Shown here: positions 1 to 12,400 of the stretch, one piece after another
How the letters are laid out: each line of letters begins with the position of its first letter
Position numbering within the stretch: the stretch's first letter is position 1
DNA from: Euwallacea fornicatus
Taxonomy: Eukaryota; Arthropoda; Insecta; Coleoptera; Curculionidae
DNA length: 64,000 nt
Assembly (NCBI RefSeq): GCF_040115645.1
Contig: NC_089568.1
Span: 2,623,001 to 2,687,000 of the forward strand
Direction: 5' to 3'
Translations under genes and position numbers: made by a program
Notes under the pieces: generated by a model
Databases searched by the model: none
Told to the model about the DNA's origin: nothing
The model's input: only the letters and a program-made list of their open reading frames with translations

Positions 1-3000
1 ACCCAGTATATTTGTAACCAAAAAGAAGAATGAATGGGCGGGTCAATCTATTATTGTTAATATGTATTATTGTCGTATGTCCGGAACTATCATCAACATT
101 TTTTTTATATGGATCTTTAAACCGCTTACATTGAAGAGCTGACAAGATATGGGTTGCTCGGGACTTGAAGCAGCAATAATAAGGCGAAGATGTAGATACA
201 TCTGTATTAACATCTAGCAGAGTTCATGAATCCAAGGTAAATTTGAAATTGTTCGAATTTATAAAAATTATATATAAGTATGTTAATAATTAAAAAATTG
301 AATATTTGGCCTCTTTTATCCAATATGAGGTAATATTCACCGGACTAAAATTGACGTAATTGATGTATGTGCGAAATGAAATGATGTGAGTAAAGATGAT
401 GTTATTTTGGGTAACTCAAAATAATCATTCTCCATACTAACTTGAAAGTGGAGCTTAATTAAGAAAAACTGTTAAACCCATTAACTTGGTTTGTGAATTT
501 GCAAATATTAAGAACACTTAAATACTGAAATCCATGGCAATCTTTCATCCCGGAATTTGAATTGTGCAGAAATAGCACCAATAACCAGGTCAAGTTACAA
601 TAAACATCCCACTAGAAATGAAATTCCATTACACAATAGGGAAAATGAGTCATTAATTTCCACGCCAATGACTATGTAAAACTACTCATATTTTTAAAGT
701 GCCGCACAAGATATCGCAACTATCTTATGGAATCATTTAACAACGAATTTCTAAAAATGTATCAGATCAGAGACTGTTCAAACACACATTCAGAATCGCG
801 GCACTGGGTGGATGGGAAAATTAAATGGAATTTATTTATAATGTATTCTCAGACGTACTTCAAGTCCCTTTAATTTTATATTTATTATTTAATATTAATA
901 TTCATTGTTTTTAATGCTCTTTTATGTTTAAAATTTAAGAAAAGCGCAATTTTTATCAGGAAGATGACTGACTCTGGATATTTTTAACAACTCGTCGGAT
1001 TGTCTTGACGTTCAGTCCAGAGAAAGCGCAATTGCCGAAAAGAGCATTTCTGCATTTTCTATGAGACGCAAATGCCTTTTGTCCTCAATTCTAATTTCAT
1101 ATTCAACGTGAATCAATAAGCAACACCGCTGATAAACTGATTTGAGAATAATTTTTTATTTACATATTTGATGATCCAATCGTTAAAAAAATCATCTTTA
1201 AATAATATGACGTCAGCGACGGTTGGTATTTAAGTGCTATTAAAACAGTCGACTGTTCATTCACTGAAAAAAAAAATTAATTAACAACAAAAATCTGATT
1301 TCAAGTACAATGTTTGCTTCAGTCTCTAATTGCCATTTGCATCATATCTTTGATTTAATTAAATTCCATTAGGTGGGAGGGCTTTACAAGGCCATATATT
1401 TTGGATTAGCCTGGATTTTTCTTTCATGCAGTATCTGTTTAGAAGATTAAATTCCAATTTAGACAAAAGCCGCTGGATATCGAACTTAACGCAATTATGG
1501 CATTAATATTAATATAACGTTGATGCCATTATACATTAATTGATAGCACATGCCAGTGTTTTCTAATTAATTTCAGTTAATCGAGGAAACTTGGAAACCG
1601 ACAAGCTGGGGAATATTTATTCCGTTTTGATGTCGTTACTACTCCAGAAATTATCCTTCAGTTGAAGTTATCAGGGATTCGATTTTCTAGCAGTTAGAAC
1701 TCAGTTTTCACGGGGATTACGCAAGTAATAAGCGTATAAGTTGTATTACAACAGCGAGAATTATCTCGACACTTTTGATATTGAGGAGCCGACTTTTTAT
1801 TAACTCTCTTTCTAACTTAACAGATTTGGTGAATCATAGCATTTTTCAAGGTGAAAAAAATCAGGTGTTAATGAACCGGTTCCGTTACGAAATTACCTTG
1901 GAATTATTTTCTTCTTATAAGTGGTGGTTAAATATCCTCTATTCACCATATTGTCATGATTTTTTACGCCTTTACCATGAGGTTCTTGACAATACGGAGA
2001 ATAAGCTTCTTTTATTAACCAAACAATAAAAAAATATGCGATGTTAATTTTAATTTCCCACGCAAATGTTTCTTATTGTTACATGTCAGAACAAACTAGA
2101 TTTTATAACTCGTTATGTCGCCTTTTGAAATCGTAAATCATTATGCGAGGGGGGTGAACATCGAAATGGGGTTTAATGCCAGAAATAAAACGAAAAGTGT
2201 TATCCATATTCGTGAGAGCCATCTGACATGGTTACACACTTATTAATGGCTATTTAATTTGTTTCGAACACGCTACATGATTTCACACGAAATAGAAGAA
2301 TTCTACATGTTACGAGCAAACTACCTGCTGGTTGTAGTAACGAAGGCGCTCAAATCTTAAATTTAATACTGATTTGTGGTTTTCAAACTCGAAATAACGT
2401 CAAAAAACTATTATAGATGCAAAATAAGAAAATTGATATTTATTAGTTTAATACTAATTTGAGAACATATTTGGAACAGGGCTTCTGCTTTTGGAGGCAA
2501 CAATTGGAATGTCCTATAAAACCATAAAACTTGTGTTTAATGGTTGCGCACCTGATACCGTTTAAATCCTCTTATTCGGGTCCACCAAAGAAAGGCATAT
2601 AGTAGAAATAAATCGTTTATACCAAGCAGTGCAAAGTTTCTTCTATTTCATGTACCTACATGCAGCTATTTCTTATGCGTGCGACCAGAACTTGAAGGTG
2701 ATCACTTCTACTTGAAACAAAAAATATTTCCAAAGATAATCAATATGTTAATTGTGGGTAAGTACGTAACACCTTTAATTGTGCACAATTGAACGATTCT
2801 TTGATACATCTATCGTTGTTTGTTAAATATTTCGGTAGTCTTAACCCAAATGCCTGTTTCGAATTGCTGCGATTGATGATTAGGAATCCTCGCCAAGTTC
2901 ACTCATTCATAGTCAGTGAATTGATCTAAGCGCACCGTCAAGCGTCAAGCTCTGCTTGATTGCGTGTCGCATTCCGCGAAAACCGGCTCCAGTTTTGAAT

Positions 3001-6000
3001 TATTCGCGGCCTCCTCAATCACTTACTTGTGAGGGAGGTCAGAAGGGTGACGCCCAGTTTTCAAAGAAGAGAAGAATTATTGAATCTTTGAAGGAGTAAA
3101 ATCTACCTGGTTTTAGCTCTAGCTCTCTTAAAAATAATAATAATAATAAAAAATATATACCTAAAACTTATTGTGATTTAAGTTGAGTATAGTTTTATCA
3201 CCTGGTAAGGAATTAATACTTACTTAAAAAGGTAAGAAAGCAATTTTACTATGATTAAACGCAAATTTCGAATCATGGGAGTATGTAGAATGTGTATAGA
3301 AAATGTAGAAAATTTTAATAATGACTAAGAAAACTGATGATTCTCGTGACTTTAAGTAAAGCCCATCGACTTTTTAAAGTTGAAGTTCGAATGCTATCAC
3401 GTTTTATGATTTAAAAATATCTTCCTGAAAATCGAAAATTAATGTCTCAAAGCAATAAGGATCACTATTAGTTATTAATCCGTATTTCCTATCTGCTTTA
3501 AAACCAATATGCATTAGAGTGGGTTCACGTTATTTTTTACGCAAATAACGCGGGCCGCTTTGGTTACTTAAATGAAGATTAGTTTAGTCATTTATTTTGT
3601 TTGAGAATACCCACGAGTGGTTTGATTGGTACTTGATTATTGCACCTAGTTCAATATGGATTTTTTAAAGCTTCGTTTTATTTGTTGGTTACTACTCTCA
3701 GTGGTATTGGTTGGTCCTTCGTTTTTTTTTATGAGCCCGAGATTAACTTCTTGCGCAAACATAAATAGCCAAGTGTGTCCTTATTTGTTGAAAATTGTTT
3801 ATCCTTAAGTTTTTATTAACCAAATTACATGCAATTACTTTATTTTGTGCTTCTTTGATAATTATTTCTTGAAACGATGCATACATCGATCCATTAAATT
3901 TTTTGACCATTATCAAAAGCATGCTGGCATACGTGCATCTCACCTACGAAATTTTCTATCTCTAATATAGATTTAATGTTCTTTAATCTTCTTTTTCAAG
4001 CGTTTCGACATTTTCAAATTCTTCACATTCACAAGGAGTTTTACATATATTGTCTCAGTGCCTTTGGACCGTAGTGTATTTTATGTCCTACTGATTTCTC
4101 TAAGTCCCATTGCCACCTTGTAGTAATCTTAAAATTATGACAAAAATTAGGTCCTTTAAGATTACTTGGTGTAATGAAAATAAATGAGGGCCTTTTAAGT
4201 AACTCGAAGTTAAGTAAACAATTCAAGTCGGTCGCGGTTCCTGTCTGGAACAAAACGAATTGCTTCAGCTTAGTACGAAATTAATTCAAGCAATTCAAGG
4301 TTACTTAGAGCTTTCAACCAACATAGGACCAGTTCTGATTGCTCGTAATTATCAAAATAAATTAGGTCAAGTTAAGTTGCTTAGAAGTTATGAGAATCGT
4401 TGCGCTAGTCCAAACTACTTATCCAAGGTAGTTCCAGATATAAAAATAATAATAATCAAACCGGATTCTCAGGAAAAATCCGGAAGACGGTTAGTTGAAG
4501 AGTGTCTCCTAATTACCCTTGAAGTTCTTAGAAATGTTCGAAGAAATACGTAGCAACGTCTATTTTACTGCGCGGAGGTAGGGGGAAATAGTTTTGAACA
4601 GTTAATTTCTTAGTTTTATCTGATCGCTTGGACAGGCACTTTGAGCGTTGTTCTTCTCAGAACTGGTGGTCAAAAATTATTTAAAAAAACTGGGTATTAT
4701 GTTAAAGAAAATTTGATTACCTTTAAAATGAAGGGTCACTTAACTCATGGTCTCATTTGAAGATCCAAAGCTGACCGAGCTCCCACAAAGGGCGAAATTT
4801 AAATTCGGCGCCATCATGTGTCCCCCACACAAACAGAATCGCCGTGCCTTATCGTTTTACGATATTTTTGCAATTATCCAAAATAACAGTGGCGGTCGAA
4901 ACACTCTGTATATCGAAGATTTAGCAGTTAATAAGACTTAATATTGCGGGATTAGAGTTATCAATATGACAATGACAGGCAAACTGCAGAGCCATCTATG
5001 AATGGAGCACTGTCGGGGATTTTGGATCGGGATATTACGCGGGGACCAAGAGGGGAAGACAAGAGCGGAAAATACGCAGTAGAGAGTACAATAATAGAAA
5101 GGTGGAGGTGCCGTCGAGTTTGTAAACTCGTCGGTTTGTCTTGCTGTATGTTGATGAGACATTAAAATTTCTTAACCATGGAAATATCCATAATGTTATT
5201 CCGCCATATGCACGTAAGCACGAATTTTCATTCACAAAATAATATTACGAAATGTTATAAAATAATAACGCGCGTAATTCTTTTTACGCTCTTCATGTCA
5301 TAACATGACTGAACACTCTCCAAGTGTAGATAATTGAATGACATTATCTCCGAGAGGCAATGACTTTCAACATTTTCAAGTCCGCTTTAGAAAATGTTAG
5401 GGAATCTATGGAATATTTAAGAACCCAACAGTAAATTTCCCTGTTCATTCGAGCATGGGAGCTAACGAACAGATACTTACTAACTCAATCAGGTTTATGT
5501 CATTAAATTGCTTCGCCTTATTACCTTTATGAGTAAAGATAATAGCGATTTAAGTCTGCTATTTTATATCCTCATGTTAACAGTAATAATAATTGAATAC
5601 TGCTGACAATATAGAATTTTATTGCGCAAACTGTGAACAACAATTTAAAAAGTTTAATGTGAGATTAGGGCATGAATGGCGTGATTGTCGTTGAGGCAGT
5701 TTATTGCCATTTGTTTACATAGGAGCGAGAGAGAAGTTGGAGTAGTTATCATTGAAACGGGATAGAAAAAGTGAAGTGGGAATTGGTGCGAGAGGGAAAA
5801 TGTCGAGATTGGAGAAGTAAAGTTAACGCCCTCATTAACAAAGCGTCCAGTTCAAAGATGGTAGCTGGAATCTGTTCCTTTTAGGCATTTCCAAGATTGT
5901 CCAGTTTTTCCAGTCATTCCATGCTTTTTAAAAATATTTCTGTAAAAACTTTGATCCGCTACCTTACTGTAAATGTTTGTGTAACTGAGAGAGATAACAA

Positions 6001-6203
6001 AGCTGTTACTATCTCTTTCAATTCTAATCCTAATTACTTCTACATCTGTCGACATCGTCCAGAGTTTTTAAATTAACCGCGAGTTTGCCATCTTCCGAAT
6101 ATCTTCAGTTATTTTCATCTAATTTATTTTAGAGTGCCGTACATAACTATGGGACTGTCTTCCTAAATTCGAAAAGTGTCAAAGCTCGGTATAAAGCTGA
6201 ATT
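1..6203. other. Gene-free 5' flank
   Basis: I recognise no conserved protein, RNA gene or intact mobile element in these 6.2 kb. The sequence is AT-rich with many homopolymer runs. The open frames present, such as 1775-2029 and 4260-4553 on the plus strand, show no family motif and no convincing splice context. The 3' end must contain the promoter and 5' leader of the 5'-nucleotidase gene that starts at 6204. No promoter element could be assigned with confidence. Confidence 0.6.
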
Positions 6204-6405
6204 ATGTCTTCAAAGGGGATGGAACTCATCATTCTGGGATTGATGGCGATATCTCAGGTATATTTAGCCAGGGGGGCTCCTCATCTGAGGGCCGACGACT
6301 TTAGTTTGGTACTATTGCACAACAACGACATGCACGGGAGGTTTGAGGAGACTGAAAGTAACAGCGGGACGTGTCAGAAGGATCACAGGAATAATACTTG
6401 CATCG
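6204..6405 (+). CDS. 5NUC: 5NUC exon 1 (signal peptide, first metal motif)
   Basis: This exon codes for residues 1-67 plus the first base of codon 68. It holds a hydrophobic leader followed by the LLHNNDMHGR segment, the first metal-binding motif of the calcineurin-like phosphoesterase fold. The donor GTAAGA follows base 6405. The leftover G joins GT at the start of exon 2 to give Gly68. Confidence 0.9.
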
Positions 6406-9400
6406 GTAAGACTCCTTTCTATTTTTCATATATTTGTTGTTAATTTTAAGTGAAGGTGGATCGCCAATGATTTTTAGCCCTGTAAAGTTAAAAATGTGTA
6501 TTCAATTCACATACAGGGTGTCTCAATTATATGCGTGCTTCCACTATTGCCACTTCTAAAATGGCAAGAGCTACGAAGTGGATTACAGACCTAGTTGTCA
6601 ATATGCTGTTGACTTTAACGTCAGTCTAGTTTCTATAAGGACTAGCACTCACGGCAGTATATAATTACGCTTCAGAACGGGAGCAAATACTTTGTGTGCC
6701 ATCGAGTCTGTACATGTAGTGTACGTTGTGTCTGTACATGTAGTGTACGTTGTGCCTGTACATGTAGTGTACATTGTGTCTGTACGTGTAGTGCACATCA
6801 AGACAGCTAAAGTCAAAAGTTATTAGAGTTGGAAATTTAAAAATTAAAAAAGTATATATTCAAAACATGGTTAGTTGCTTGGTTTTGTTGCATTATTAAC
6901 TACATGTCAACAAATTATTTTAATAATTCTTCAAAATCTCCACCATTTCCATCTAGATTATTTTTCTATCCATAGGCATACCTGGTTCAAGTTCGAATAA
7001 CTAAAAAAATTGTTATGTTAGAATAGAAAAATGTTACGTGACATAATGCAGAATGATAAGGCATTTTAACCCATGTAATAAAATATAGAGTGTCCCATTT
7101 GAACAAAACGACTTTTCTGCTCTTTTTTGTATTGGCCTAGTTCAGTTTAATTTGCAGACACCCTGTAGACGATTGTCAAAATTGAAATCGAGAAAAATTA
7201 AATGCAGTGTTTTGACTGTTTACTGATAAAATTCGTTGTTCTACCTTTGTTAATTCCACTGTATTATACTCTTTTTAATCTAAAAAGAAAATTTTTGCCA
7301 ATATAGACATAAAACAATTTTTATCTCCGAAAGTTGACACTTTACATTAGCACTACGTTACATAAAGTTGGCCTGAAATGCAATATGGAATCATACAGAA
7401 AAACAGTACTTTAACACCCCGTATTTCGAAAACCGTTCACTTTTGGATCAGACAAATCGAGTTAAATCATCATGTTCTCACCCCAGGAATACGTGGTAGG
7501 ACTTTGTACAGACCTTTTACACCTTATTCATTTTCATGGAAATATAAAGAACCGAACCATAACTACCCGGGAAGATGGATTGAACGAAGGGGGCCTGTCG
7601 CTTGGCCTCCGCGTTTCCCCGACCTAACCTCGTTGGACTTTTTTTGTTTGGGGATTTTTAAAAGAACAAGTGTATGCAACTCCTGTGGAAACGGGGGAAG
7701 GACTTATTGGTCGCATCACAGATGTGTGCACTCTATTTTCACCTTTAATTACGCATTACGTGCCATTAACAATAATGAACTTTGTGTTTATATGAGCAAT
7801 GTTTTTCATTGAAATTACGTTCTCTCTAATAAAAAAAATACAAATTTATTACGTAACAGACGCAGATATGAAAAAATGCCAAGTGACATTTTTTTGCAGA
7901 GAATGAGCTACTCATTTAGGAAAATAACGAAATTCGATTTTAGACAGCGTCGTATTGGTAGTTTATCGAGTTTTATGGTAATAAACCCCGAAATTCCGGC
8001 CCTGATTGGTCGTGAGCCGCGATATTATTACTGAATACGGCAGCGTGCAATGTGATGATGTACTTCAAATTTGGTTTGAACATCTCCAGAGGTTGGAGTA
8101 TTATAAAAAATAATTGAAAATGTTTTTAAGTTTTCAACGCCCAGTATACTTAAAACGACGCATTTGCGGACTTATACTGATATGAAATTTTCTTTTTAAA
8201 ATTAGTTTTTCTATCGACAATATATAAAGTGATACTAGAAAAAAGTGAACTACTCTGTATTACATTCACGTTAATACAAATTATTATTATAAATAGTTCG
8301 TAGAAGTTCAATGCATAACACGACAACAGGTTAAACGAAAGCTTAGCAGTGCTGGCAACTAGCTATTGCAGTGTTCCCTAGCAACTTAAAATCAGAATAA
8401 TTAATACTGCACGATGGTAAGACATTTGATGCTAGAATAGTGCTGAATGCCAAGAAATTATTGTTATTGCTGCCAGCTGAGCTTTACAAGTGCGTTTCGG
8501 CAATTCAGCTTTAACATTTATTTTATGAGCTATTATTAGAAGAACCAAAAAGATTTTCTAATAAATTCAAATTCAAATTCAATTTCAATTTGACAAATTC
8601 AATCTCCAATTTATATATGTATAAAAATAGATAAATTTTTTTTTTCAATTTATTGCATTTAGGACACGAGCATCCTGTCTGCGAATACAAGCATTGCCAT
8701 TCTTGACTTATTTTAAATTTTATGATTGAGAATTTAGATGTATATGTAAGTTTACATGAAAAAACTGGTCTTACCGAAAAGACTATTGTGAATGTGGCTT
8801 CCTTTGGCGATAATAATTTCTTTATTTCTAACTTCTCTATCGACCCGATATAAATATTTTAATTTTTATGTTCTACGCGCTTCTTACTTTCTTTTTTCAG
8901 GTGGAATGGCTAGAACTGCCCACGTGGTAAGATCCTTCAAGGAGCAGGAGGCCCAGGGTGGCCCACCAGTGCTCTTTCTCAATGCCGGAGACACGTTTGT
9001 GGGTACTACATGGTTCAGCGTGTTCACATGGAACATTTCGTCTGCTTTCATGAACCTACTCAAGCCAGACGCCATTGTAAGTACAAGTCCAGTTTTTCAA
9101 CAGTTGACTTTATGAAACTTTTTGAGTTAGAAAAATTTTAAAATTTGCAAAAATTCTGAGATCCTGCGGTTTTTGATTATAGACCCCTATTATCTCGAAA
9201 ATAACAGGATGACAATATAAAATTTAGAAATGTATCCACGTATACAGGATGATTCACGTAACTTTTTCATTATCAACTTTTAGACTCGTTAATACATTTA
9301 ATTTTTCAAATTTTAAGGTTAAACTAATATAGATACACTGTTTTTTTTTTAAATATTTTGTAGGCCATATTTTTGCGTCTGTACTAGAAGTCAAAACCAA

Positions 9401-12400
9401 TTTCCATATTTCAAATGGAATAACTGGTCCATTTTTGCACTTCTGGAATCTAGAATCGACCTAATTAAATCTTTATTAGATATATTTGCACCTGAATCGA
9501 CCCATTTCCAAGATATATTGATTTAAAAAACTTTCTAAAACGCTATTTCTTAAAAAAAAAAAATAAAATAAAAATAGTTACAAGTCTAAAAGTGTCTAAT
9601 GAAACAGTTACGTGAATCACCCTATATAAGTATATTTTCGCCATTTCCCTTCCTTTCTTGAAAATTTTCAGAACTATTTTCTCACCTTTGGATAGAAGAT
9701 TTATTTTCTGCGACAATAAACATATAAAAACAGAAATAATTTTCAATTAAAAATCATATTTACGGACTTTTGCTTGCAAATTTATATTTAGTAATTAATT
9801 GCTTCTTTCATACTTATCGTACAATTTTTGGTTTTTCAATGTACTTACATCTGCGTAAATGCTAAATAACTGACCCTCTATATGCCAAAAAGGTGTTCCT
9901 GAGTAATGAATTGCCTAAGCATTGCATTACCCGAGGAGTGAAATCAATATTTCTTCCTGTTCTCATAGTAACAAACCGACATCATTGGTCGACCCTGAAT
10001 ATTTTTGAAATGGGAAAACTCAACGTGAGTAATGCAAAGAACAACAAAGTGAAGGATAGAAAACAAATTTTACGGTAACACTAAGCACTTAATTTTTCAA
10101 TAAATCGGATAGAAATTTTTTTTATCATTTTACATAAAAATTAATTAAGGAAAGACAATAAAACAAAGTATTAAAAATATAAAAAGGAAAATCTATATTT
10201 TCCATTTATTATAAGTATATCGTGTTTGTGTTTCTGCTTGCCACTTTTCGTGGAAATTTTTAACATAATTTGATAAATAGGCTTTTCCCCGTCATGTTTA
10301 TGGTTAATAATAACACTAATTATATTTAATTTATCAATACATTAGAATTGAGGATACTAATTACCTTGCTGCGGTATCGAAAAACGGATAAAATGGAATT
10401 GTACACGTATATTTATGTAGATGTAATTTTACAGGGTGTCTAAGAACTTAAATAAACAGGCGCAATTATTTCGAATTTTGACTCTAAGGTCCCTCTGTGT
10501 ATATCGCTTCGAATAATTATGAAAATTTACTAAATGCGGGGTGGCGCACCGAAGAGTTTTCACTCGGGTTTTCTTTCTGGTAAACGAATAAATGAAAATA
10601 AGATCGAACGCGTGAATCATGGTTTTCAGGGAGACACGTTTTTTTCATATATACATCCCCTCTGCTCGAACCCTTATGAAGGGGTGGCCGCCACCACTGA
10701 ATTTTAAATATAAAGGGAGCCGAGTGGGATCTCGTTTTAAGGAGGATTGAATTCCTTTTGTTACGGGGTCTTCCCGGTGTTGGGTCAATGAGTACAATAC
10801 ACAGAAAATAGTATTTATGATATTAGGGGTACAAATAAGTTTCCGCCGTTTTCTATAAAAAAATTGGAATTAATTGTGAAAGAACGGGATATTACGTTTT
10901 ATTCAAAGTATTGCCCATCAACGGCCACTACTTTTTCCCATCTTTCTGGCAGCATTCGGATACCACGGCGAAAAAACTCTTCATCTTTTGAAGCTATCCA
11001 TGAATCGACCCAATTTTTGGTATCTTCATATGATGTAAAGCGCTGCTCAGACAGACCGTGTGCCATTGATCGAAACAAGTGGTAGTCGGATGGGGCAAGG
11101 TCTGGTGAATATGGCGGGTGGGGTAGGACTTCCCAATTAAGTGTTTCCAAATAGGTTCTAACCGGTGCCGCAACATGCGGACGAGCATTATCATGTAGGA
11201 GAATAATCTTGTCATGTCTAGAGTAGTAATGAGCGCGTTTTTCATTGAGTGCTCGGCTCAATCTCATTAATTGTGTTCGGTAGAGAGTTCCAGTAATAGT
11301 TTCGTTCGATTTGAGCAACCCATAATATACAACACCAAGTTGATCCCACCAAATACACAACATGAGTTTTTTTCCATGAATATTTGATTTGGCTACTGAT
11401 GTTGAAACATGGCCAGGTGGACCCCATGATTTCTTCTTTGGGTTATCATAATGGATCCATTTTTCATCCCCAGTGACTACACGATGCAAAAAACCCTTTG
11501 TTTTATGCCTGGCAAGCAGCATTTCACTCATGCAAAATCGGCGTTCGACGTCTCTGGGTTTCAGTTCATAAGGAACCCAATTCCCTTGTTTTTGAATCAT
11601 TCCCAACATTTTTAAACGATGTGAAATTGCTTGTTGCGTCACTTCTAATGTAAGTGCAAGTTCTTTTTGTGTTTGAGACGAATCTTCCTCCAATAACACT
11701 TCCAATTCCGTATCTTCGTACGTTTTCGGCCTTCCACTGCGTCCTTTGTCTTCCACGTTAAACTCACCGTTTTTAAACTTGTGAAACCACTCACAACAAC
11801 TTCTCTCACTCAAAGCAGCCTCACCATATGCTTCTACAAGCAATCGATGCGCCTCAGCTGCAGATTTCTTCAAATTAAAGAAGTAAATCAAAAGTTCCCG
11901 CAAATGACGCTTATTCGGCACAAAACTTGACATTTTTGCAAGAAAAAAAAATGTGATGCTGATACGAAACCACTAATACTTCTAGGTTATGTTGTTACTA
12001 GTTGATCAAACTTGCGATAGTAAGATTTACATCTAGCAATTTCAGCATAACCTTCTGGTGGGACCATGCTTTGTTAAATGGCGGAAACTTATTTGTACCC
12101 CTAATAGTATTTTAAAATATCACTTGATCCTTCGGAAAACATGTTTAAAAAATTCAAGGGTTTATTTCCTAAAAATATTTTGTGCTTTGATGATTTTTAT
12201 AAAGTTAAAAAGCTACCAAATTTCGAAAAAATCGGCCAAAAGATATGCGAATTATTTTTCAAAAACCGTTATTAAAAAAAAAAAAAAAATTAACGCCCTG
12301 TATCTTGGAAACAATAGATTTCCGGACCTATGTTTATAGGAAGCTTATTTCCTAGAATGGCCTGAAAAGTCACCCCCTTAAATCTTGCCGCATCTTTTTT

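Noticed and set aside
10864..11427. Additional frames within the mariner
   Set aside because: They overlap the intact 344-aa transposase and have no homology of their own.
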